Shown here: positions 1 through 9,820 of the stretch, in pieces | Layout of the letters: each line of letters starts with the position of its first letter | How positions within the stretch are numbered: the first letter of the stretch is position 1 | NCBI GenBank assembly: GCA_019671135.1 | Contig: JAHRHY010000002.1 | Location: 3,239,501-3,303,500, forward strand | Origin: Linnemannia hyalina | Taxonomy: Eukaryota; Mortierellomycota; Mortierellomycetes; Mortierellales; Mortierellaceae | DNA length: 64,000 nt | Reading direction: 5' to 3' | Program-made: the position numbers and the translations under genes | Notes under the pieces: generated by a model | Told to the model about the DNA's origin: nothing | Database searches by the model: none | What the model saw: only the letters and a program-made list of their open reading frames with translations

Positions 1-984
1 ACGGCATTCGAGGTCATTATCAAGCAGCAGATCAAGCGTCTGGAGGATCCCAGTTTGAGATGTGTCAACATTGTGTTTGAAGAGTTGGTCCGTATCTTGA
101 CTCAGCTGCTGTCCAAGCAGCTCTTCAAGCGCTTCCCCGACTTGAAGGACCGCTTCTACCAAGTCGTGCTCAACTTTTTCCGCAAGCAGCTCAACCCTAC
201 CAACAAGCTTGTCCAGGACTTGATCGCCATGGAGTCCTGCTATATCAACACTGGTCACCCTGACTTTTTGAACGGACACAGGGCCATGGCTGTGATCAAC
301 GACAGGGTGAACCAGGCCAAGAACCCCCAGCCTGTCGACCCCAAGAACCGCAATGTGGCCAATTTGCCTCCCAGTCTCGAGCCCGAGCCAACAAACAATG
401 GCTTCTTTGGCAGTTTCTTTGCTGGCAAAAAGAAGCGCTCTGGTGTCATGGAACCCGTAAGTCGTTTATTTCCGATTTAACCAATTTGCTCACCACGCGT
501 ACTATTTCACAGTACTAAGTGAACATACGTTATCAATTGCCTTTTTTTATAGCCACCAGCTGTTCTGAAGGCCTCTGGCAACCTGTCCGAGCGCGAGCAG
601 ATCGAGACTGAGGTCATTAGTAAGTTACTCTTCCACTTGTTTGAGGTTACTTGAGGTTTGAATTGAGTCATTTTGTCCATGACACTTACATACGAATTGA
701 ATTCGTGTTTTGTAATGATTTTTGTAGAGCTGTTGATTTCGTCGTACTTCAACATTGTGAAGCGCACGGTGGTTGACACGGTCCCCAAGGCGATTGTGCT
801 GAACCTGGTGAATGCGGCCAAAGAGGAGTTGCAGCGGGAATTGCTTCAGGAGTTGTACAAGACGGAGGTTCTGGATGAGCTGTTGAAGGAGAGCGAGTTT
901 ACACAGAACCGTCGTAAGGAGTGCAAGAGGATGATTGAGGCGCTGCAGAAGGCTGACGAGATTGTTGGCTCTGTGTCTGGATAA
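1..984 (+). CDS. VPS1: Vacuolar protein sorting dynamin-like GTPase Vps1, 3' part (partial)
   Basis: The gene runs in from the left edge; only the stalk and GTPase effector domain are present. Exons are 1-456, 553-619 and 728-984, joined by GT-AG introns that keep frame. Seen: the middle-domain end containing CYINTGHPDFLNGHRAMAV, a variable linker rich in Pro and Lys (about 300-450), then a GED segment with LLISSYFNIVKRTVVDTVPK and stop at 982-984. The CYINTxHPDFLNGH wording fits Vps1 better than the mitochondrial-division paralogue Dnm1, which has AYINTKHPDF. Known of the family: self-assembling membrane-remodelling GTPase acting in Golgi-to-endosome and vacuole traffic and in peroxisome fission. 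The GTPase domain lies outside the window, so activity cannot be judged here. Confidence 0.9.
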
Positions 985-1314
985 TCATTCGATGGCCTTT
1001 TTAGTTTTTACACATCAAGATGAATAATACAACGATATCAAGCCACGCGATAGTCCATTGGGCGCACAACGTTTTGCCCGAAATTCTTATTTTTCTGTCA
1101 TCCGCCCAAGCCCTCAACGTGTGATTTGAAATGACGGGTGTTGAAAAGAGAGCAGCCACCAACACAGGATTCTCTCCTATAAAAAAAACAGCGATACAAT
1201 CATACATAAGAACAACAGGATCGACCCATACTCAAGCACATACCAACAAGAACAACATTTTCACACACAACACACATACACACATAACACAAAATTGCCC
1301 ACCAAGCACAACAT
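985..1314. promoter_or_regulatory. VPS1-DRAP deaminase intergenic region
   Basis: No gene is visible. A TATA-like stretch (TATAAAA, 1178-1184) lies about 135 nt before the proposed start at 1315. It is followed by an A/C-rich leader with CACACA runs (about 1263-1290). The promoter role is inferred from position only. Confidence 0.35.
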
Positions 1315-2420
1315 ATGGCGACACCACCAAAGGCCATGAGCGTCCTCACCAAGCATGATAAGGGTATGAAGAAAACAACAACTTCGCTTATTCATCTACA
1401 CCTCCCTCATCAACACACCACTCTCTCTCTCTCTCTCTCTTTCTTCTAGTCTTCTCTCTCCTCTCGCTCTTCTTAGCGCCATTCACTTCCAACAACACTC
1501 CCTCGCTCCACAACAAACCTGTCTCTTCACCTGAGCCGATCAACCAAGCAGAATACACATGCTCAACTGAACAGGACTTCGTCCCTCTCCTCTAACGCCC
1601 TCCTTTCTTCCCTCTCTCCACCTGCCTTCCTCTCTGTCTCCCTCCATTCCTTGCCTTGGCCTAATCAGATGCGGCCATGCACTTTCACTTTATGAAACTG
1701 GCCATCGAGCAAGCAAACTTGTCCATACCCGTCCCCTCCGGCTACTGTGTAGGCGCCGTCCTTGTTCAAGAAACCTTGCGGGAAACCAATACCGTCAGAC
1801 ATAGCAATAATGACAGTACCGATGATATATCATCGCAGGAATTTGAGGAGGACAAGGACGAGGGGTATGCGGATCGGTTTAGGGTTGTAGTTACAGGATA
1901 TTCACGAGAGTTACCGGGGAATACTCATGCAGAGGAGTGTTGTTTGTTGAAGCTTGCTGCTTTGGGAGCCGATACTGGATCGAGGGATGATTATTTTGAG
2001 GATGACAATGATGAGGATGATGGAGAGGGTGAAGTAGCACCGTTAGCAGGAACGGCAGCAACAGGAGCAGCAGCAGCATGTAATGGTGGATGTGGTAGTG
2101 AGCGATGCAACAACAGCAACGGCACCGACAATAATCAGATCAGCAATAGGAGCGGCCGCAAGCTCAAGTCGAGGAGGAAATGGATCATGTATAGCACGAT
2201 GGAGCCATGTAGTACACGCCTGTCCGGGAACCGATCGTGCTCCGACCGCCTGATTGCCTCAGGTATCCGACAGGTGTATGTGGGTGTACGGGAACCGGAC
2301 CACTTTGTGAAGACGGTGGTTGGAGTGGAGAATATGGTTGAGAAAGGGATTGAGGTGATTCATATCCCGGGTCTGGAGGACGAGTGTCTGGCACCCAACC
2401 GACATGTCCTGGACCTTTAG
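1315..2420 (+). CDS. DRAP deaminase, zinc-dependent cytidine-deaminase fold (riboflavin synthesis)
   Basis: The predicted protein is 266 residues from exons 1315-1363 and 1669-2420. The first exon is proposed because its leftover G joins the second exon in frame to give ...TKHDKDAAMHFHFMKLAIEQA; a later start at 1677 is the alternative. Zinc and catalytic motifs are visible: HAEE (His103, Glu105) and PCSTRLSGNRSC (Cys197, Cys207). Flanking signatures GYSRELPGNTHAE and VYVGVREPDHF match the deaminase half of yeast Rib2, which deaminates the 2,5-diamino-6-ribitylamino-pyrimidinone phosphate. There is no attached pseudouridine-synthase domain, unlike yeast Rib2. An acidic, Gly/Ala- and Asn-rich insert (about 118-185) separates the two zinc motifs. 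Family is fairly secure; substrate is inferred from motif wording. Confidence 0.8.
1421..1440. repeat. (CT)10 microsatellite in the deaminase intron
   Basis: Ten CT units lie inside the proposed 305-nt intron 1364-1668, within a longer pyrimidine-rich stretch reaching the acceptor. Confidence 0.85.
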
Positions 2421-2911
2421 ACTTTGAGAGAGGGTGGACAACGACGTCGTATTTTTTTTCCCAGGTTTTCAGTATCCAGCCCATGTAACATTAGTAGTAA
2501 GCGCATTTTTGTTTATTTTCTCTCCTAAATTATTTCTTTTGTCGATACTCTTTTACCATGATGTTGTCGCACTTGTTGAAACTGTCGGGCACTGCTTATT
2601 GTTCAATTCACCCAATGGCTGCGTGTCCTACAGGAACTGAGCCTAGGTAATCTTTTCTTTCCCAGAAGACTAGAAACTGGGCTATCCTCCCTCTACCCTT
2701 CTTAAGGTACAGCATACCAGCTTGTGTCAATGCGCTCTGCGCGATGCGGCGATCCCTTAAGGGCTGCCAGAGTGACGTAAGCGAAGCTATTAGCATCGTA
2801 GCTGTTGCGGTGCAAACACAACGAGAGAAGAAGAAAAAGAAGAGCGTGGATTTCTTTTCTTTTTTACCATCACACCCTCCTTTTACATCACAACACTCAT
2901 TTTTATACACC
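2421..2911. other. Intergenic region between deaminase and RanBP1 genes
   Basis: I see no coding or RNA gene. It should hold the 3' end of the deaminase transcript and the RanBP1 promoter. An A-rich then T-rich pyrimidine leader (about 2820-2911) precedes the RanBP1 ATG. Confidence 0.4.
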
Positions 2912-4754
2912 ATGTCTGACAACCACGATACCGTCGCTGTGGTAATGATCCCCTCACATACTTTTTTTGTCGTCTCCTGTATTTTTCGTTTGTTGCGCGC
3001 GTGCGAAAGGAAAGGGGCTATCCTTTTTTTAGAGCTTTTTGTTACTTTCACCTTGGTCACCCCGCCATGCCTCGAGTTTGGAACGCAGAGCCAGCCTGCA
3101 GCATACCAATCCAGGAACTCATGAAGTCAGCTGGACAGCCGCCTTTTTCAGAACAACCGAAAAACTCGACCCGAATGGACAGGATAGTCATGCCAACCAC
3201 CCTTCTCTCAATTGGAAAGCATCGGCTCAGTGACTTCAGTCTGCATCAACTCTGGGAAACAAAGGAACGACTTTCTAGGGCAACTCTCTCTTGCTGGAAA
3301 GAACCCTAAGGAAAGAAGGCGATCACTGGGAACTATGTCTTCTCGGACTGGGGAGTAGGCTTTTTTTTTGGGAGGCATTGACGCTCTTTGCCGTATCTTT
3401 TTTAGCTTTTTTTTGTGGGCAGAGGGAACTCCGCGCCTCCAGGATTTGGCTTGCTTTTTGTTCTATTCCTTTCTTTTTACTTCCTTATTACCACATTTTC
3501 CCCTTGGGTTCACAGGAGAGATAAACAGAAGAGGTGGTTTTTGCTTGGATCTCTTTTTATTTTAGAGCCAGTACTCGTATTTTTCTCAGGGAGGGGGAGA
3601 TGTAGACATGTTTGGCGTGGACACATAGGCAAAATGGAAGGAGGATGAGGATGGTGTTCAGTTTTTTACCCTTTTTTCTTATTGCTCGTCAACCGAATGG
3701 CAAAGGCGCACTTCTCAAAATCGACAGTTTCCCTTCGACCTGCTGGACATTCTGCTTCTGCCTTTATCGTGTTTTGGCGCTGTTTACGTTTTCTAGCTTT
3801 TTGGGCTCTCGCACACTCTTTTGTTTTCAAGGAACAGCTGACCAACGACCTTTTTTCAATCTTTCGTTTTGATTTGGTAAATAGGAGGAGGAGACCGAGG
3901 TTCACTTCGAGCCCATTGTTAAGCTCGAGGCTGTCCAGGTCAAGACCCACGAGGAGGAGGAGGACTCCATCTTCAAGATGTAAGTTGAGATAGGGCTATA
4001 TCACTTATCATCACATTGTTCTACTTCATTCGAAGTTGTTGGACTCTCGCCTACAACCGACAATAGTACGCATGACACCATCACCACTTTGCTTGATCCT
4101 TTCTGCAGGCATTGTTGACTTACTTCATTTCCTCTTACTATGAAATAGGCGCGCCAAGCTTTTCCGCTTCGTCAAGGAGTCCAACGAGTGGAAGGAGCGC
4201 GGTACCGGAGATGTCCGCTTGATGCAGCACAAGGAGACCAAGAAGATCCGTCTCTTGATGCGTCGCGACCAGACCCTCAAGATCTGCGCTAACCACTACG
4301 GTAATTTTGATCATGGACTTTTTTCAATCGCCAAAGGAATAACTGCTGCATAGTAAGAAAAAAATGGCGAGCTACCGGATCTCAAACCCTAACCCTTGCT
4401 TTCCTATCTTTACGAATCACCAACAAAATAGTCACCGCTGATATGACCTTGACCCCCAACGTTGGATCTGACCGCTCGTGGGTCTGGAACGTCACTGCCG
4501 ACAGCTCGGATGAGTGCTCAGGACCTCAGACTTTGGCTATTCGCCTCGCCAACCCTGATAACGCTGCCATCTTCAAGGAGGAGTTCGAGAAGGCCCAGAA
4601 GAACAATGTCGAGTTGAAGGCTGCTTCTGAGGACAAGGAGGAGGAGAAGGAGGATGCCAAGGAGGAGGAGAAGGATGCCGAGGAGAAGAAGGAGGAGGCC
4701 AAGGAGGAGAAGGAGGAGGAGACCAAGGAGGAGAAGAAGGAGGAGTCTGCTTAA
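2912..4754 (+). CDS. YRB1: Ran-binding protein 1 (RanGAP co-factor)
   Basis: Exons 2912-2941, 3885-3979, 4149-4300 and 4432-4754 give a 199-residue protein. Seen: acidic [17 protein letters not shown] start, then the Ran-binding domain with [20 protein letters not shown] and [19 protein letters not shown], ending about residue 150. The tail is an almost pure Lys/Glu repeat (about 155-199). Known: RanBP1/Yrb1 binds Ran-GTP, stimulates RanGAP and releases Ran from karyopherins at the cytoplasmic face of the pore. The exon joins are all in frame and the domain order is complete. Intron 1 is unusually long (943 nt, 2942-3884) and T-rich. An AATAAA at 4879-4884 fits its polyadenylation. Confidence 0.93.
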
Positions 4755-4878
4755 ACTTCTTCACCTTTCGACTCTTTTTACCATCCAAATCAACCCTCTT
4801 TTCTTTCGCTGCTTGCTCTTTTCTTAACACCCTCCCTCTCCCTTTCCCTGTTGAACCCATCTCCTAAAAGTTATCCCA

Positions 4879-4884
4879 AATAAA
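4879..4884 (+). terminator. Likely polyadenylation signal of RanBP1
   Basis: A perfect AATAAA lies 125 nt after the RanBP1 stop, in a short T-rich 3' region shared with the convergent DBP10 gene. Function is inferred from position. Confidence 0.5.
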
Positions 4885-5049
4885 GTCTCTGAACCTTTTT
4901 TTTCAATGATTCGATGCGCAACCATGTGAACTGTGTTTGATCATTTTGATGTGAGATCTAGATGTATTTCGTGTATGCGATGTGAAAATTGTGGGGAATG
5001 AAAAAATAAATGGATGTTGAAAATGCTTGAAAAAAAAAAAGGTAGTGAT

Positions 5050-8000
5050 TTAGCGTCTTCCGCCACGGCCGCCACGTCCGCCACCGCGTCCACCTCCACG
5101 TCCTCCGCCGCCGCCACCACGTCCTCCACCGCCACCACCACGTCCACCGCCACCGCCACCACGTCCACCACCACCGCCACCACGTCCTCCGCCACCACCA
5201 CCGCCTCTTGAAGAACCGCCACGTCCGCCACCGCGACCACCGCGGCCACCACGACTACCACGGACGACGTTCGAACCGGCATGACGACCAGTCTTCTCGC
5301 GACGGGCCTCTAAGGCCAATCTCTCCTTTGCGATAACAGTCGACGACTTGAGCTCTGAGCGGATGCCGCTAGATCCACCACGGCCACCACGACCACCACG
5401 AGAGCTGCCACCACGAGCGCCACCGCGTCCACCACGTCCAGAGGGAGCACCACCGGCAGCGGCAGTCTCCTTCTCCTCAAAGCGGGCACGCTTAATCTTG
5501 CGCTCATAATCGTGGGCCAAAGGATCCAAAGGCTTGGCCTCCTCCTGTCGGGTATGTCTGAACCGCTTCGCCGCCAGCGTAGCTTTGGAAGACGGCAACT
5601 CCAACTCTCCAGCCCTGGGCAGATTCGTCTTTGTCTTGTGCTGCCAATCCGTGAACCGACCGGACTTGAAAGAAGCCGAGATCTTGTTACCCGACTCGGT
5701 CGTGATGAGCTTCTTGTTGTCAGCACCAATACCGAGTCCCTGGACAAACTTCTTCTTCTTGGCGTCCCATTTGATCGTGTTTCTGGTCCGATTCATCGTC
5801 TCGCGCTCGTCACCGTTCATATCCATGGTCGCATGTTGGGCCTGTTCAAGGAAGGAGTTGCTAGTGTTCACCATCGAGTATCCGCGCTCAGTGTTGGTAT
5901 CCTGTTGAGTGTGCGACATGTAAAAGTTCTCGTCCTTGAAAGTCGTAGGCTTCTCCTTGAAGCTCGATCCTTCCCCAGGAGTACGTCTCTTTGAAAGACC
6001 CACCGTCCGCTTAAAGACACCCTCAAGATCGGCCTCAGAAGCCTCGGGTCCCAAGTTTGTCGTCTTTTCACCTTCGGCGTCAGCAGCTGCTGCTGCCTCG
6101 GTAGGGAAGAGGTTGACGGTCAGACCGGCCTTGACCTGACGAGCCTTCGAGATCACCTTGTCGACGACTCCGCGACGGGTCTTCATCACATTCGAGGCGA
6201 CCGTTGAACCCTTGATTCCACGCTGACCAAACTCAAAGATCGTCTCTGCGGGACGGAAGTTGGATATTGAGGCAATCAAGTTCACTCGATGCTTCTCCTC
6301 GGTATCCACAGAATCAGCTATTCCCACAACAAAGGTATACAAGCAAAGTTGATTAATAAACATGATCATAGAGACCCATCCAAAACTGTGGACAGAATCA
6401 AAAAGAGTCCAAAAAAAAAAAAACTTACCGAAGAGAGGGCTGAGCTCGGCATACTCGTTCATGTCAACAATCTCCTTGGCACGTTTATAACTCTCAACAG
6501 CTGCAGAGGGTCTGGACTTGCAGTAGAGCTTATAACCGTTGACAGAGACACCCTTGAGCGCCTGCAAGTTGGTGTCATCAAAGACATTGTTCTTGACCCA
6601 CTCACTATCATCCTCCAACTGGTTCAATGGCAACCCACCAAGGACAATATCCGAAGTGTAGTCAGGCTCCGACCCAGCCGAAGAACCAACAACCATCTTC
6701 CTGGCCAAGAACAACTGCAGATCAATCAAATACGGCAACTCCTCGGGCGAGACAAAAGAGAATGCCCAACCCTTCTTTCCAGCTCTGGCCGTACGACCGA
6801 CACGATGGATAAACACCTTGGAGTTGTCGACAAAATCATAGTTGATAACGTTCTCCAGGACCGGAATATCAATACCACGGGCAGCAACATCCGTGACGAC
6901 CAAGATGTTGGAATATCCCTTCCTGAACCGATCAATCTGGATCTTACGAGCCGCCTGGTCCAGGGATCCATAGATGTACGAGACCTGGTATCCGGCGTAG
7001 ATCAAGATGTTGGAGACGTACTCGACGTGATGTTTGGTCGAGACAAAGACGATGGTTTGGTGCTCAGTTGCGGCGCCGATAATTTCCTTGGCGACACGCT
7101 TGCGCTTCTTGGGGTTCTCCTCGTCCCGCTCAAACTTGACTCCTGTGTCCAATGGCAGTTTGATTACGTTTCGGAGAACTGTCAACAATGCTGCCTCCTT
7201 GTCCTGCTGTTTAATACTGAAGAATGCCATCTATTTTCCATGGACAATTTGAACCGTTAATACCTGCATGGATCTGAATGTCTTCCAACTGCTTATTGTT
7301 GTTGAAAAATGAAGACAGTGAATAAATTACCTCGAGATCTTTGCTGATCTTGGTGTCAACATCCAGACGAACAAGTGTGGGCTCCTGAAGACCGGCCTTG
7401 GCAAAATCGACAAGAAGCTTGGGCAACGTAGCAGAGAACAAAAGCGTCTGGCGGTTGGGCTGCAAGCGGTGCAAAATCTCGTGCAACTGAACCTCGAAAC
7501 CCATCTCGAAAAGACTAATTATAACACAGGGAGAGAACATCATGTTAGTATCATATGTTTTTGCGATATTGATAGCCCTCCAACTTCCAAAATGCTCATT
7601 CGTTTTTGGATTCCATGCTTACCGATCGGCCTCATCAAAGACAATGTACTGAACACTCTTCAAATCCAAGTCCATCTCGATAATCAAATGCAACAGACGA
7701 CCGGGGGTGGCGATCAAACTAATAAGACGAAAGTGGGGAGTAACAATGAAGGTCAGTTTCGAAAATATAAACGGCAGGCTTCCATACTTCACCTCATCGA
7801 GGAGAGAAGGCTTACATATCGGGGTTGGCGGCCAACATGGCGAACTGCTCCTCAAGACTGTCACCTCCGACCAAGATACAACTCCTGAGATCGGTGTGCT
7901 TGCCCAACTCCTTGCAGACCTTCTGGGTCTGCATCGCCAACTCACGCGAGGGCGACATAACAACAGCACGGGCTCCGACCTTGGCCGAATGCGACTTGAG

Positions 8001-8754
8001 CTTCTCCAACATAGGGATCAAGAATGCAGCCGTCTTTCCTGAACCGGTACGGGCCATTCCGACAACATCGCCTCCTTCCATGATCAAGGGGATACATTTG
8101 CGCTGAATTGGTGTTGGCACCTTGAATCCCTTATGCAAAATCGCCTTGTACACTGGGAAGCTCAGACCTATGGTTGAATGTGATATGTGAAAAGTGTGTG
8201 AGTCTTTCATTGTCCAATGTGAGGTGTGAATCCTGAGTGAAGTAGATGAATAGTCGACTTACCCATGGACTGAAATCCTCCCGACTTTTTGTGCTTCTTA
8301 TTGGCAGCCTAGAAGAAATAAGGAACACAAGTCAAATAGATCAGTTACACCATGATACTACTTTAAGACTCTCTGTCAAGTAGAAAACCAATGCTCGGTG
8401 TTTTCGCCCAGCAATGCTTACCAAGTTGGCGCTGGCGATAAACTCCTCTTCATCTTCAATAGTCTCGCCCATGAGATCATCCAGGTCCAAGTTGGCCATA
8501 GGCTTCTTGCGAGGGACGAGCGAGGTTTCCATATCGACATCCGAGTCGCTCATCGCGACCTCCTCGAAATCAGAAATATCCTCGTCCTCGCCTGCAGCCT
8601 TCTTGCCCTTGCCCTTGCGGAAGTGAGCTCCTCCTGAGGACTTTTTGGCGGCAGAGGGAGAAGTTGTAGAGGGGGACTTTTTGGCGGGTGCGGATTTAGG
8701 GCCGGGCTTTTTGAAGCTGGTCTTTGAGCCGGCCTTTGCGACCGGTTTAACCAT
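5050..8754 (-). CDS. DBP10: ATP-dependent DEAD-box RNA helicase Dbp10 (60S ribosome biogenesis)
   Basis: Seven exons on the minus strand (8754-8422, 8308-8263, 8167-7816, 7718-7623, 7514-7331, 7230-6429, 6317-5050) encode 1,026 residues, close to yeast Dbp10 (995). Motifs in order: Lys/Ser-rich basic N-terminus, Q motif around residues 128-148, Walker A ARTGSGKT (165-172), ATPGRLL, DEAD (272-275), SAT (303-305), [18 protein letters not shown] (479-486). After the helicase core come a C-terminal region in the style of DDX54/Dbp10 and a very long Gly-Arg-Gly-Gly tail (from about residue 930). Known role: nucleolar helicase acting in large-subunit rRNA processing. The exon joins recreate every core motif. 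The terminal RGG tail is longer and more glycine-pure than I expect for the family. Confidence 0.94.
5053..5265 (-). repeat. Tandem Gly/Arg codon repeat (RGG tail of Dbp10)
   Basis: On the plus strand the region reads as repeated CCACC/CCGCC/CGTCC units. On the minus strand it encodes runs of five or six glycines separated by single arginines. This is an internal coding repeat and likely unstable in length; RGG boxes usually bind RNA and are substrates for arginine methylation. Confidence 0.85.
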
Positions 8755-9820
8755 TGTGTGAAGGGGTTGGGGGGGGGGGGGGGTGAAGGGGTGATGAAGG
8801 GGGATGGGAGGGTTGATGGGACGAACAGGTGGGAGTGTGTTGACGGTCTACGCTTGAGCCTTTGAAAAAAAAAAGAAAAAAAGCAAAATGTTTACTGTGA
8901 CTGCAAATTAAGTCTACTTGAAGAACAAGCCACATATCGGTGCCTGGAGCGTGCAGGTGACAAAAGGAGCAGCCAGCAAGACGAGGAACCGTAAGAAATT
9001 GAGTAGAGAAGGGACGGAAAGTGATGTGTCGTCATAGTATTAGTTGGGTGGATTGTGATAGACTAGCAAAACTTAGTATGATGGGTACAGAGATTGAGTA
9101 GATGAGGGGCACTAGCAAAGAGACCATGCATGGTTGGCTGTCAATTGGACACAGTACCACAGTACCACACAAGCTAATTTGACCCTAACAAACACTAGGT
9201 CGCCTTTCCTTTGAGTGGGCGAAATTCAAACGGGAACACAACACGTCGCGGTCTTTTTCTTTTTCTTTTCAATCAGTCAAGCAATTCTCGTCTTCTGCTC
9301 CCCTCCCTTGTCTCTTCTTCTTCTCTGTCCTCTCCTTGACTCCTTTTCCTTTCGTATCGCCAGTTGCTTCTCCCCTGTCAATTCGTTATCCAACGACGTT
9401 CTCTTCTTCTCTTCTTGCTGTCCGTTGAGAGAGTCTGGTGCACAGATCGATCGTTGACATCTCTCTTCACCCCCTTCATCCTTCATAATCCTAATCCACG
9501 CTAAGAATAGTTTGTGTTGTGTATGTATGTATGCTTCCTTCCTCCCTCCCTCTCTCCTTTGAATTGTTTCCCGCTCTGACGCTCTGACGTGCCTGGATGC
9601 GAGACAGCCAATTGGCCCCCACTTTTTCTTTCTTTTTTCTTTCTTGCTTTCTTTCTTTTTGTTCTAGTCTTCTTCTACTCTTCCTTCTACTCTTCCTTCT
9701 ACCTTCCTCCCTTTCCTCTCCCCTCTCTCTCTCTCCCTTTCAATCTTTCCTTTCTTCTTTCTTACTCGTCCTTTTTACATCTCTCATCTACTCCATCCCA
9801 CTCATCAACCAACAACACTC
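8755..9820. promoter_or_regulatory. Divergent promoter region between DBP10 and the amino-acid transporter
   Basis: No gene is seen in this 1.07-kb space. A G15 run (8769-8783) lies just upstream of the DBP10 start, so that transcript would have a C-run in its leader. From about 9240 to 9800 the plus strand is strongly C/T-rich, with repeated CTTCT and TCTCTC blocks leading to the transporter ATG at 9821. Both genes must be driven from here, since they diverge. Confidence 0.45.

Noticed and set aside
5014..5211. Plus-strand Ala/Thr/Ser repeat open frame opposite the DBP10 tail
   Set aside because: It is the antisense shadow of the Gly/Arg repeat; such repeats leave several frames open by composition.
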